A stretch of DNA of 64,000 bases, taken from NCBI GenBank assembly GCA_027605045.1, contig JAQFWX010000011.1:1-64000 (forward strand). The letters run 5' to 3'. The translations under genes were made by a program, and so were the position numbers. Within the stretch, counting starts at the first letter, position 1, and each line of letters opens with the position of its first letter. The DNA is from Phallus indusiatus. Lineage: Eukaryota; Basidiomycota; Agaricomycetes; Phallales; Phallaceae. The notes under the pieces were generated by a model that saw only the letters and a list, made by a program, of their open reading frames with translations, ran no database searches and was not told the DNA's origin. Shown in pieces: positions 10,430-20,598 of the stretch.

Positions 10430-10930
10430 CGGGGTTCAACTCCGCGTTCCGGGAGGGAACAGGTCGTTCGATATTGAATGGAAAATTATCCACGCTGACA
10501 GAGACTTGTCTTCAAATTTAAAGTCATAGAACTGAGTGAGTGGTTCAACAGGAAAATTTTGTTTGTTTCCGGGCATAATCGACGCAGACACGGACTGCCC
10601 CTACAATGCATGGCGTTAATTTTTGAGCATACGAAACAAGCCAAATGCGCAAGATCTGTAGTAAAATTCAGTTGCCATCGCGAAATAAGTCCGCCACGAT
10701 AAATACTAACTAGAGTAGTCATTTCCATTTTAAATATCTCTACCAACTTGGCGTCTTCAAGTTGTGTTCAAGTTCCGAATTGATGGGAAAAAAAGGTCAA
10801 ATTAGAATTCCGGCGATATATACAAAAATCATGAGGATAGGATGGAGATCACGAAACGAGCGTGAATGTCAGGATAATGAAGCGAGATAGGATTGCGATT
10901 AAATAGTTATTCAAGAGTCATAGGGGGTGC
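10430..10930 (-). pseudogene. A-family remnant, copy A3 (divergent)
   Basis: On the minus strand 10580-10640 encodes QKLTPCIVGAVRVCVDYAR and, after a frame change, PLTQFYDFKF and SLSAWIIF. These correspond to the start of the conserved region of A1, A2 and A4. The DNA of 10800-10925 matches the hydrophobic 5' part of A1 and A4. Between them the remaining sequence is much shorter than in intact copies, and everything downstream of the WIIF motif is missing. It is the most divergent copy and therefore probably the oldest decay. Confidence 0.55.
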
Positions 10931-11619
10931 AAACAGTACAACAGTGACAATGATACGGAGCGCTTACTAACACTTTGCTAACACTAGGAGAGTATATAAA
11001 GACCCAGAACGACTGTTACCTCTTGATACAAACCTTTACATTCTCCTTGGTCCGACACTCAATTCTTCCTAACATACGCCATAATTATGAATGTATCCGT
11101 ATCCGTGAGTGTCCTCCAGTATGCATCCTTGCCGTGCTAGTTCCAGTTTCTAGTTATGTTAACGCGGCTTTTAGATATCAATTCGATTACATGTGATTGC
11201 CGATCAAACTCCAATCGACACACCTGATGCCACGACAGGTTGAAACGTCCCTCAGTTGAGTCTGCACTACCGACGGATTAGGTTGTGGCTGCATATATGC
11301 CAATCGGACGAAGACTTTGAATCGTAAGCATTATCAGTGAGAAAATTAGACATATGAATAAAATTCATATTAAAGAAAAAAATGCCAACCCATAACGGCA
11401 ATAACGGGTGCCAGAGCACATTGCAGGTTGCTTTCCTCCGTCTCAGCTTGGCAACATCTGTCTTCACCGTGATTTTTTTGTCATTCTTTTGCAGTATATC
11501 TCATTGTCTCAGTAGCGCTCGAACACGCCATTGTCATTCTTCTTAGCTGCACGTCGACCCGTCACGTCGTTTTCATCTCGTCCCATAGCGACACTATATG
11601 TTCAAGTTAGCATTGAAAA
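10931..11619. repeat. Duplicated spacer between A and X copies (paralogue at 15167-15620 plus 16390-16602)
   Basis: The block is closely similar to 15167-15620, after which the paralogue is interrupted by copy X4 and resumes at 16390. Both contain AGTATATAAAGAC (near 10990 and 15226), a good plus-strand TATA box. About 90 bases downstream is an ATG (11087) opening a tiny two-exon frame that ends with TPIDTPDATTG at 11243. The last 20 codons are also open in the paralogue apart from its start. Function is unknown; the spacer sits where a shared promoter for minus-strand A and plus-strand X genes would be expected. Confidence 0.5.
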
Positions 11620-12460
11620 ATGGACTCATCTCCCAGTGAGAGTGAGGGGACCGAGGTTGCAAAGATGTTGCAAGATGCCATCAGTCTCCGTAATTTCTTC
11701 AAGGGATAATTGAGATATGCCTACGGTTTTGCCATACTCCATCCCTTTGTTATGCGGGTGAGGGATGAGTTGTGGACCAAGGTGATTCCGTTCTTGGGAC
11801 AAAAGGCGACGGATTATTACAAGTTGGTTTCTTCTCTTCAATATGAATGCTATCCTATATGACTGATTTTCTTATAATACAGGAAACTCAGAGGCCCTCC
11901 GCCAATAAACGAGGAACAGGGAATCATCATCCCTGTTAGGTGAACGGGTAAATTAGTACTATGTTCGACGTTTTCCTATTTCTTTCGACGTTCGCTTTAT
12001 TTTCTTTTTCGTTATTATTTTCTCAACGTAAAGTTATTCAAGTCCTTATGGACAATTATGGTCTCTCTGTAGAATAGATTTCCCGGTGTATATAATTCAC
12101 CGGAGTAACTGTAATTAGGTAGTTCATTGTTAATATAGTACTTACTCCTCAAACCTTGTCTCTTCTCTTAGTCTTGTCTTTAATCTCGAATCTATTCGCT
12201 TAACGTCGTTCTAAACGAACGACCAAACGCTTCTTATCAATTAATTAGTGTTCTCGAACGTTCGGACTCGAGCGACAAGACCTTATCAACTGTAAAACAA
12301 TTCAACACACACACTTCAAATATTTCACTTAAATCACACTCTATTAATTTCTCAAATCAAACGTTTGTTCGATTTATCTACGCATACAAGCTCGATACAT
12401 CACAATCCCTCCTTGGCCCTCGGATGGAGAATGACCCTCGGTCAGGGTAAGCTTCTAAAA
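11620..12460 (+). pseudogene. X-family copy X2, interrupted by a solo LTR
   Basis: Reading from 11620 gives MDSSPSESEGTEVAKMLQDA, then an in-frame TAA, then RYAYGFAILHPFVM, RDELWTKVIPFLGQKATDYY. A 60-base intron starts at GTTGGT, with the same tail as the X1 intron. The next exon begins KLRGPPPINEEQG. That exon is split at 11933 by a 471-bp LTR and resumes at 12405 with the codons for PPWP and a GTAAGC donor near 12455. The TAA is also present in copy X5, so it predates their duplication or marks a misread boundary. Confidence 0.6.
11934..12404 (+). mobile_element. Solo LTR (471 bp) with 5-bp target-site duplication
   Basis: The element begins TGTTAGGTGAACGGG and ends CGATACATCACA, the TG...CA ends of an LTR. 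It is flanked by ATCCC at 11929-11933 and 12405-12409. The paralogous X5 exon near 16915-16930 carries a single uninterrupted CATCATCCCTCCTTGG, so the pre-insertion site is known. No internal gag-pol region or second LTR is adjacent, so it is a solo LTR left by recombination. It contains GTGTATATAATTCACC near 12090, a likely promoter TATA inside a small palindrome. Gypsy or Copia origin cannot be decided from the LTR alone. Orientation is assigned from that TATA box only. Confidence 0.9.
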
Positions 12461-12609
12461 TATTTTTTCATGCAGCACTTCCTTTTGATACTTCCTAGCT
12501 GAAACCTCCCCGGAACGCTGCAAAGTCGGTAGAAATAGTTATTAAATAAACTATCGATTTCGCTTGAAAATAGAGACTTGCGAGTGATAAATAATACTTT
12601 GGAAACTTA

Positions 12610-12998
12610 CCTAGACACTGGACCCATTTCCAGGTCAGGTCCCGGTTCCGGTGAAGGTGCAACACCTTGATTTCTCCTGTATTATAAAAAATTCAGTCAT
12701 TTAGAATAGTATTCATGTCGAGGGAAGGAACCCACCTAAGCCAGAAAACCCACCTTCCCAACGAAGGAGATTGCACTTTCTTTTATAAAATTTGCTGCTG
12801 GTTGGAGTACTTCACGTTGGTTCCATTCCATTAATGATCGCGTCATTTCCACAAAGAGCGTCGAGAGAGAAACCCGGAGGAACCATTTCGCCAAAGGTTC
12901 TTGAAGCCCTTGGGTTCCAAGGGGTCACCCGTAGTATCTCCTACGGATTGGACAAATACAATAAACGGCATGCAAACGAGTTTACCTTGGGTTGCCAT
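12610..12998 (-). pseudogene. X-family copy X3
   Basis: This is paralogous to X1 at 3041-3428 over all three exons and both introns. It starts at 12998 (MATQG, intron donor GTAAACTCG). Compared with X1 it lacks two bases in the segment equivalent to GDAPGTQG, which throws the downstream part out of frame. A continuous reading in the other frame retains QREVLQPAANFIKESAISF, so the lower part is well conserved. I call it a frameshifted copy. Confidence 0.55.
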
Positions 12999-13454
12999 GG
13001 AATAAAAAAACGAATCGTACTGGTATTCGGCGTTAGAGGGACTAAGAACAAGAAGGCTTCCTCAGTGAGAGTGAATGATTACAATATATATGACAAACCT
13101 GGTGAATATTGAAAAACGGTGAATAGTAAGGAGCGGTGATGTGGCTGTTTAATAAAATAAAGATGAGGATGAGGGAGAAAAAGGATACAACGAAAAATGA
13201 AGCATTTATAGGTTTATACTGGCGTGACGGCAAAGTGTTCAATAATGAAACACCGACTGGCACGCGCCGGAAGGACGCGCAGAGCGTCACAATTATGGAA
13301 TTAACGCGTCATTTGACCTTTGCTCAACCATCTTGGACAGTTGATTCACTCGCCTATTGTCTGCTGCATACAGGTGATGGTTCAAAGTTGGAAGATGTCC
13401 ATACTTTGTGTACTCGTTACCCTTTAGTTTATGGGCATCACACATGGAGGGCAG

Positions 13455-13625
13455 TTTGAACTTAAAACTTTGAAGCCATGTCTGATCTCCATGTGTGTCA
13501 CGTGTGTGCGCGTTGCACGAGCAAGCCGACGAGGTCACGGTGGAAGGAGTTTTAGGTCTGCCCGACGCCCGTCGAATTCGGTCAAAGTAGTTGTTAAACC
13601 CTTTTCAGAGTCTTGCTCGGCAACC
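13455..13625 (-). pseudogene. Short internal fragment of an A-family gene
   Basis: The minus strand encodes a piece equivalent to FDRIRRADLKLLPP and the adjoining MEIRHGFK part, with several small insertions compared with A4 only 1 kb away (for example an extra CACGTGTGTG near 13498). It lacks both ends of the gene. It is separated from A4 by about 350 bases of unrelated sequence. Confidence 0.6.
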
Positions 13626-13985
13626 GCGCAAAGTTGCACTGTCACCGTTGAAGTTGTCTGTAAAGCTGGTTCTAAATCCAAGACAAGAGATGTGTTTAGA
13701 AACGAAAGAGAACTACACACCATCGGCTAAAACCCTGACGTCGGTGAAATCTAACTCAAACGCAGAACCTGATTATTGTTTACTCCTTTCCGCCCAGACT
13801 TTAGAGGAACTAGAAATAGATTCTGTTGACTACCCTGATTTAATCAACTTCTCAGAAGTCGAATGTTTAGTTTGGAATCCCGCTCCAGCTCTGACTACAA
13901 TTGGCGATACCGGAAATAGATGATTGGATGAATATGGAGGATATGAATGTGCGATTGGGATGAACAGAGGAGCTGACGTCTTTCG
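13626..13985 (+). other. Unexplained open stretch inserted between two A-family pieces
   Basis: A plus-strand frame open from 13591 to 13923 reads PSAKTLTSVKSNSNAEPDY, LEELEIDSVDYPDLI and ECLVWNPAPALTT. Its acidic, non-repetitive composition looks more like coding sequence than its surroundings, yet it has no counterpart in the other duplicated blocks and I recognise no family. It may be an exon fragment carried in by the rearrangement that broke the A copy. Confidence 0.3.
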
Positions 13986-15166
13986 CCTTCGGAAAATCTG
14001 ATGTCTCTATGCAATCCGAACACAATTCGGCACATGACTACCGATTCTCAATCTTCCAACCTCCAATGATGCGACAATACTCCCCTTTAAGTTGTTCTGA
14101 GAAGGTTTCATTACACAAAGTACAACTTTCCAGCCCAGTGATCCGGATTGAGAGCATTGAGTACGGATGTACAATCCCCAGATTAAACCTAAAAAAAGAA
14201 GTTTTATAAACCGCGCGATTTATAAAACTCGACGAAAAACTTTGTTCAATACCTTTGGCCACAAATTCTATTCCAATGGCGATACCCGATTGAAACCTTT
14301 GTAGCAAGTCGGGGACAAACCAATTCAACTTGAAACCTTCCGTAGTGTCAACTACGGTGAAGGTTTCTGAGAGAGGTGAGGGTAGTTTTAAGCCATGTCT
14401 GATCTCCATGTGTGTGTTCGTTGCACGAGCAAGCCTACGACGAGGTGGGAGGAGTCTTAGGTCTGCCCGTCGAATTCGGTCGAAATAGTTATTGAAGCCT
14501 TTCTCAGCGCATGCTAAGTACAACTCGTTTTGAACATCTGGGTTTGGCGGCAGTTCATCCAGATAGGTTTGAAGTAGAAGATGTCGCGTGCTGGTTTTCG
14601 ACTGGTCATCTGCTTGTGTAGAGTGGAGGATGATCCAGGTTGGGAGTGTTTTCGAGTCCTGCCCAGTCCGGAAATCATACAATCCAATGGTGGGAGGGCC
14701 GAAGGGTAGTTTTGTCCGTTTACAGGCCTCAATAGATTCACGAACAGCGCCTACGATGCATGGTGTTATCTTTCGATGATGAGAGGCCGACAAGATACGG
14801 TTAACCTTAATTTGACTCAAAGTGAGATCAAATTGTGTCGGCAGTCCGACCTTTTTAATTACTTACTACATAAATCTAAAATTTCCGTTGTGAATTCATG
14901 AAAAGACTCGAATGAAAAGACTCGACCTTGTCGAGTCTTTTTTCTGCAAGACCATGAAAGGAACTCAGGGTGTCTCGGATGCGGGCCCGTAAGAATTCAC
15001 CTTCGTCTTTTCCTCTTCGGTGAATGCAGCAGCGGTGAAAAGGACGCAGATTAGAATTCCGGCGATATGTACGAAAATCATGAGGATAGGATGGAGACCA
15101 CGAAACGAGCTTGAATGTGAGGACAATGAAGCGGGATTTGAAGATTGCGGTTAAATAAATATTCAA
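13985..15166 (-). pseudogene. A-family protein, copy A4 (longest uninterrupted frame)
   Basis: The main frame (14038-14820, 260 codons) starts MSQIKVNRILSAS and keeps ITPCIVGAVRESIEA, LPTWIILHSTQADDQ, TYLDELPPNPDVQNELY, ADLRLLPPRRRLARATNT, LNWFVPDLLQRF and MLSIRITGLESC before ending at the same out-of-frame point as A1 (EYCRIIGGWK). The 5' hydrophobic part (14876-15166) has the same 2-base insertion as A1. Its counterpart of the 28-base interval has lost the terminal CAG. The strong conservation of the 260-residue stretch among A1, A2 and A4 suggests an intact family member exists elsewhere. Function unknown. Confidence 0.6.
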
Positions 15167-15885
15167 GAGTCATAGCAAACAGTATAACAGTGACAATGTT
15201 ACGAAGCGCTTACTAACACTGGGAGAGTATATAAAGACACAGAACGACTGTTACCTATTAACACAAACCTTTACATTCTCCTTGGTGCGACAGTCGAATC
15301 TTTCTAACATGCGAATTAATTATGAATGTACCATCGTGAGTGTCTTCTAGTATGCATCTTTGCCGCGCTAGTTCCAGTTATGTTAACCCGGCTTTTAGAT
15401 ATCCATTCAATTACGCGTAATTGCCCCTCAAACTCCAATCGACACACCTGATGCCACGACATGTTGAAACGTCCCTCAGTTGAGTTTGCACTACCGGCGG
15501 ATTAGGTTGTGGCTGCATATATGTCAGTCGGACGAAGACTTTGAATCGTAAGCATTATCAGAGAGAAAATTAGACATATGAATAAAATTCATATTACAGA
15601 CAAACAAACCCCGTAACGGCAATAGTAGTCCATTGCCTTTTGGGCCAAGAAGGGAGCCGCCGCGGTTTTCAGCTATATAACGCCGGGTTAGTGCACCAAA
15701 CACACCGCGGCCCAATTATGAAAACTGTTGACCTCTTGCAGCATCTTCGGGCCTTCGGCGTCCCCATTCTCACCAGGAGATGATTTTATAATAATTTATA
15801 GGGAAGAAGATTAGTTGGAAAGAACGGAAACCGTGACATGCCATCTAAACGAGCTAACGAATTTATTTCACTCGTTTTATAATAC
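15167..15885. repeat. Duplicated A/X spacer, second copy
   Basis: Positions 15167-15620 repeat 10931-11400, including a TATATAAAG at about 15227. From about 15640 the sequence diverges. AGCTATATAACGCC (near 15672) is another TATA-like site, followed by an ATG at 15717 with a 22-codon frame of no known similarity. Confidence 0.5.
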
Positions 15886-15888
15886 ACA

Positions 15889-16288
15889 ATGATTCAAGTT
15901 GTCAGTCCCTTTATGCGCCGTTTGATTGTATTTGTCTAATCTTTTCAGACCTGAAGGCTGTGGGCGGTGAACCGAATGAAGCAGACGGACAAGGTCCCAC
16001 AGGCAATTGGTTCCTCGACCTCTGTCAATGTGGTTGGGCCACCTTTACGCTTGCCTACCACAAGCTGCTTCTTCGACCTGTAATTGGATGGCTACAACTT
16101 CACGTTGTCCAATCTGGTGCGGCGTGGGTGAAGGATCGCATCGCCTCCTTTGCAGCATACTGCGTCAAGAACGTTTGCTGTTTGTTGAGGTTGGGTTCTC
16201 TTCTTCAAATATAATGATAGTCTAGGTGACTGATTTCTTATAATACAGAAGACGACAAGGTGCTCCGCCACGGACGAGGAACAGCTGA
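15889..16288 (+). pseudogene. X-family copy X4
   Basis: The first exon would be the few codons from ATG 15889. An intron starting GTCAGTCCC and ending CTTTTCAG parallels intron 1 of X1. Exon 2 reads KAVGGEPNEADGQGPTGNWF, LAYHKLLLRPVIGWL, AAWVKDRIASFAAYC. Intron 2 (GTTGGGTTC...ATAATACAG) matches the X2 and X5 intron. Exon 3 begins RRQGAPP and stops at 16288, much earlier than X2 or X5. The exon 1 phase does not fit exon 2, so the start is uncertain or broken. The hydrophobic segment around VIGWL followed by an amphipathic helix is the best view of the X protein's middle part. Confidence 0.45.
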
Positions 16289-16602
16289 ACCAAATGACCT
16301 GGTTCCATATCCACACGTACTGTAATGTTTCTGAAATCACTAGGCGATGTATGGAAGGGGGAAAACGCCGGGACGACACCAATGTCTAATGAGCTCGCGG
16401 GTGCCAGAGCACATTGTAGGTTGCTTTCCTCCGTCTCAGCTCAGCGACATCCGTCTTGACCGTCATTCTTTTTTCGTCATTCTTTTGCAGTATATCCTAT
16501 CGTCTCAGTAACGCTCGAACACGCCATTGTCATTCTTCTTAGCTGCACGTCGACCCGCCACGTCGTTTTCATCTCAACACTACATGTTCAAGGCATTGGA
16601 AA

Positions 16603-17122
16603 ATGGACTCATCTCCTAGTGAGAGTGAGGGGACCGAGGCTGCGAAGATGCTGCAAGATGCCATCAGCCTTCATAATTACTTCAAGGGATAATTGGGATA
16701 CGCCTACGGTTTTGCCATACTCCATCCCTTTGTTATGTGAGTGAGGCCGGTGAGGGACGAGTTGTGGACCAAGGTGATTCCGTTCTTGGGGCAAAAGGCG
16801 ACGGACTATTACAAGTTGGTTTCTTCTCTTCAATATGAATGCTATCCTATATGACTGATTTTCTTATAATACAGGAAACTCCGAGGCCCTGCGCCTATTA
16901 ACGAGGAACACGGAACCATCATCCCTCCTTGGGCCCTGGATGGGGAACGACCCACCCTCCCTCGGCCAGAGTAAGCTTCTAAAATATTCTTTTATGCCAA
17001 CACGACTGAAACACCATACATATGACAGCTCATTCCTCCGTCGCCACTACGCTCTTCTTCGGTGCCGCTCTCGCCCCGCGACGAGGAGGGCAACTACACG
17101 AACCGGCTGTCCAAAACGATAA
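16603..17122 (+). pseudogene. X-family copy X5 (uninterrupted counterpart of X2)
   Basis: It starts at 16603 with MDSSPSESEGTEAAKMLQDA and carries the same in-frame TAA as X2 after the FKG residues. It then has LGYAYGFAILHPF, RDELWTKVIPFLGQKATDYY, the intron, and KLRGPAPINEEHGTIIPPWA. A GTAAGC donor at about 16971 leads to a last exon ending near 17122. An eight-base insertion near 16740 also shifts the frame. Its value is as the empty site that proves the LTR insertion in X2. Confidence 0.55.
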
Positions 17123-18005
17123 GTCGGGTATAATGTGCGAAATAGTATAAGTAAATGAAATATTATGAACTGTGTCCCGATCATGGAATCATTTATCACA
17201 AAATTCTTGAGAAATGGGTATTAGACTTTTGAAACGAAAAGGTGGTGGAGTTATCGGGTTGGATACCTGGTGTTGTGGTTGTAGCTGTGGTGGTAATCAT
17301 AGTTGACATTGTAGCTGTAGTCGTAGTCTTCGTCGTTGTCGATGTCGTTGGTACTGTCGTTGTGGTTGTGGCGGTTGTGACTGTGAAGTTGTTACAGGTG
17401 AGGGTGGTCCTATTCTCTAACACATTAGTAATATTTAGAATACGTATGATCTCTACAAACAGAGCTGTACACATTTTGAACGATATGAAAATTGATGATA
17501 TAGCTGTATAAACATACGCTGCATAGTTTGTAGTTTGAAACCAAATAACCGTCTGGTTTAATACTTGGCGAAACATGACATACGCGACAGGCTACATTAG
17601 TGCAAAGTGTCAAACCGGGATATGATGAGACTGCTAAAGCAGCGCTGAGAAAAAGGATATTGAAGAAAGCAGCAAAAGATTTTGGGATTATAGTCTGATA
17701 CTTGATGTAGTAGATAATTGGCAATTACGAATTACGTTCACTCATGACTCATCGCACTACCAGCACGCCGCACGTGTTGCTCAGGATTTGTTCCGGCCCG
17801 ACTTGCATTGCAGAATCATTCAATGTCACAATTTCTGCACCAGTCAATTTTAAAAGATTTATGAAGAACCTCAAGAGATTCATTATGTAGCAGTGTGCTA
17901 CTAGTAGCAACACCCATCTTTGGGGAGTTTAGAGTAACAAGCGCCCAGAACGACACCGTGGGAATCCGACCGCATCCCTTCTGCACGCATCTAAGTTCGC
18001 AAAAA
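17123..18005. other. Intergenic with a GTT/GTG microsatellite-like tract (17236-17400)
   Basis: The tract 17236-17400 is built from imperfect GTNGTN triplets. It reads as poly-Val/Ala on the plus strand and as a Thr-rich stretch (TTTTTVPTTST) on the minus strand. No start, splice signals or flanking domain support a gene on either strand. The rest should contain the promoter of the Q-rich gene at 18006. Confidence 0.5.
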
Positions 18006-19759
18006 ATGTCACCTTGTCCTGGCCGTGGCCCATCCAGCATCGTCATCCGAGCACCCCGACATGCATCAAAACCTCTCAAACCAGGTCTCATCCCCGAAAT
18101 ACAAAAAGCCGCCAAAAAGAAAAAGATCAAAATTGACGGATTGAGTGTTAAAAACGTGGTTATTGATCCGACTCATCCGTTGGGTATGGCTTGTGTGAGT
18201 TTTTGTTTGGTTTCCTCTTTTTTGGTTGTTTATGAAAGCTGTGAATGAATTATTAACTCTACTTGTTTCTGTGTGGTTGTTTTCCTTTATGCCGTCACTT
18301 TTTTTTTTCAAATAGGATACTGCCAGCGAATGGAATTCGTTACTTATTACTGCTCGTGCTGATCGTGGTCCACAATGGGATGTAGCAACTCAAAGGTTAG
18401 CCAACTCCTTGTTTTTATTAACGTATCGAAATTTTCGTTAATGCGCTCTTTGTCAATAGGTTCATGGTGGACTATGGCTCTACACTCTACTTCGACCCCA
18501 CTCCGGTACTAGGTCAAACGGAAACCGACTCGCACCTCCAACTACATGACGAAACAAACGGAGGTTCACCCCGGAGCGATGTATTGCACAATAACGCCAC
18601 GATAGATCATCATCAACACCACCGAACAGGCTCGATAGAGCCCCGCATGACGTCGCAGCACCACGCATCGTCGTCTAGTTCTACGTCTACCCCTACGCGA
18701 TCGTCGTTACGACTGCAACAGCATCATCAGCAACAGCAGCAGCAACAACAACAACAACAGCAACAACAGTTACAGCAATTGCAGCTGCAGCAACAACAGC
18801 AACAGCAGCAGTTGCAGCTTCAGCTACAGATGCAATTACAGCACCAACATCAGGCGTCTCAACAGCAGCACCAGCAACAACAACACCAACAGCAGCAGCA
18901 ACAGCAACATCATCATCACCAGCAATTACTTCAGCAGCAGCAACTACAGCTGCAATTGCAGGCGCAACAACAACAACAGCAAATGAACGGACACGTTGGT
19001 GGAAGTGGTGGTGGTGGAAGTGGTGGCGGACCAAGCAACGGTGTTCAAATGGGCAATCCTTACCCTTTCACGAACGGTTCTGCTAATGTCGGAATGGCTG
19101 GTGCTAGCGGTGCTGGCAACGTTGGAATTCGACCTGGACCTGCTCCCGGATTAGGAGGAGGGGGAGGAGCTGCGGGCGATTTCGCTGGACATCCGTCTCA
19201 TTTGCAACAACAGCAGCAACAGCAACAATTGGCTCTTCAGCAGCAATTACAACAACAACATCATTCAGGCTCGCAACATGCTGCTGCCGCCGCTGCCTCG
19301 AGTCCGCGCTCTCACCTTGGTGGTGCTGGTGGCGGTCAAGGCCATTCCGGATTCGGAGGGTTCGACGGAACACCACAAACGCCTCATAACAACGGGATGG
19401 GCATGATGAATATGAACGCTATGGGAGTAGGTGGGGGCGGTGGTGGTGGTGGAACGCCAAGTGGTAATCGGATGATGAATATGAACATGGGTCTTGGGAT
19501 GAACAATATGTTGAATACTCCGGGAGGAATGATGGGTGCTGGTAGTGGTGCCGGCGTGGGTGTTGGGGCGGGTGCTCGACAGATGGCAGGAGGACATACG
19601 CCCGGTATAGGTGTTGATTTTGGATCTGGACCTGGTACGCCGCAGGGATTACCTGGGCAACATCATGGAATTATGCAGCACGGGATGGAGACACCCGACG
19701 GGTTGAGACAACGGACGCAGAGTCATAGGGAAGGTAGCTTAGACAATATGGGTTGGTGA
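18006..19759 (+). CDS. Gln-rich, Gly/Met-rich low-complexity protein (522 aa; possible transcriptional or RNA-associated factor)
   Basis: Three exons (18006-18194, 18316-18395, 18460-19759) give 522 residues. The non-repetitive N-terminus (about residues 1-115) is basic then mixed: KPLKPGLIPEI, KKKKIKIDGLSVKNVVIDP, ADRGPQWDVATQRFMVDYG. I do not recognise it as a known domain. Residues roughly 175-265 are dominated by Gln with His and Leu. The remainder is Gly/Met/Ser-rich with a second Gln block. Such prion-like composition is common in fungal chromatin, transcription and RNA-granule proteins, so a nuclear or RNA-associated role is inference only. An in-frame ATG at 17895 would add 37 residues. 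The ATG at 18006 was chosen because it directly precedes the basic conserved-looking segment and has an A-rich context. Confidence 0.8.
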
Positions 19760-20015
19760 ATTGTATTTTCTGGCTTCAGTCTGTACAAATATAATACCTC
19801 AGCACGTTGAACATCAAATATATCCGGACTTCATTCAAAACCACGCCAGTGGAAGAAAATAAAAGCCAAAAACTCGTTTATTTATTATTCGACTTATTTA
19901 TTACAAAACATTAGGGAAGCTAACTACGAAAATTCTTATTCTTTCTGCTAGGTCCGCAGTGCTGCAAAATGCAGAACAAATTTGTGAAATAGCAGAGAGA
20001 TAAAGAGTTAAGAAA
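19760..20015. other. Convergent 3' region between the Q-rich gene and U2
   Basis: AT-rich sequence containing the 3' end of the Q-rich transcript and the 3' flank of the U2 RNA gene. Nothing further is recognised. Confidence 0.5.
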
Positions 20016-20205
20016 AATCCCCTGACGACACAAGCCAGTACTGCAATAGCGAGGTCATCGTACCCAACGACTTGCAAGCAGAGGTCAGAGAGCGAGGGCG
20101 GCAAAAATTGGCTAACCAATGATGACCGCGGTGCGGTCATTTTAGTGGTTAAACTAAAAAGAACAGATACTACACTTGATCTAAGCCAAAAGGCCAGAGT
20201 GGTGA
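20016..20205 (-). ncRNA. U2: U2 spliceosomal snRNA
   Basis: Read on the minus strand, the RNA begins near ACCACTCTGGCCTTTTGGCT and contains AGATCAAGTGTAGTATCTG (about 20163-20185). That is the near-invariant U2 5' domain including the GUAGUA branch-point recognition sequence. It is followed by TTCTTTTTAGTTTAACCACT (stem-loop IIa region), a GACCGC-GCGGTC hairpin, and an Sm-binding site AATTTTTG at about 20102-20109. The 3' part folds into the expected terminal stem-loops (GACCTC...). A length near 190 nt fits fungal U2. The exact 5' and 3' ends are estimates. U2 pairs with the intron branch point in the spliceosome, consistent with the many introns in this window. Confidence 0.93.
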
Positions 20206-20232
20206 AGAAAAGTGACAACGCGGGGACTCCAG

Positions 20233-20240
20233 TTTATATA
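20233..20240 (-). promoter_or_regulatory. TATA box of the U2 snRNA gene
   Basis: Minus-strand TATATAAA lies about 30 bases upstream of the inferred U2 5' end, the spacing expected for a polymerase II TATA element. Confidence 0.7.
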
Positions 20241-20598
20241 GGATCCTGAGGCTTTGCGCACGGACCTACTTTTTAGACGCTCATGGGCGCTGATGGTCAG
20301 TGTGCTGTGTATTGGCGCGGTTTCACTGCTTTGGCTGGAGTTCAGATCTTCATTTGACGAATTATTATTTCTGCGATGAATGTGCTTTGTTGTATATATA
20401 TAATGCCACTTTTACACTAATACGTATACGTATACTTAAAGATTTAAAAATGAAATTAAAAAAACGTCCAAACGAATGAAAATATGTATCTCGCAACCCA
20501 ACAAGGTGACAGAAAGACGAACCTATTTTTTAGTACAGACTATACAAAAAAAAGAATGAAGGAAGAGGGTGGTGAGAGGAGAGGTGGTAACGGGTTAT

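Noticed and set aside
17196..17576. Thr-rich minus-strand frame and Val-rich plus-strand frame resembling a mucin-like or membrane protein
   Set aside because: Both come from the same GTNGTN triplet tract; neither has a credible start, signal peptide or partner exon.
18693..19034. Val/Ala-rich minus-strand frame opposite the Q-rich gene
   Set aside because: It is a shadow of CAG/CAA repeats in the real exon.
19901..20218. 105-codon minus-strand frame near 20 kb
   Set aside because: It overlaps the U2 snRNA and is explained by it.
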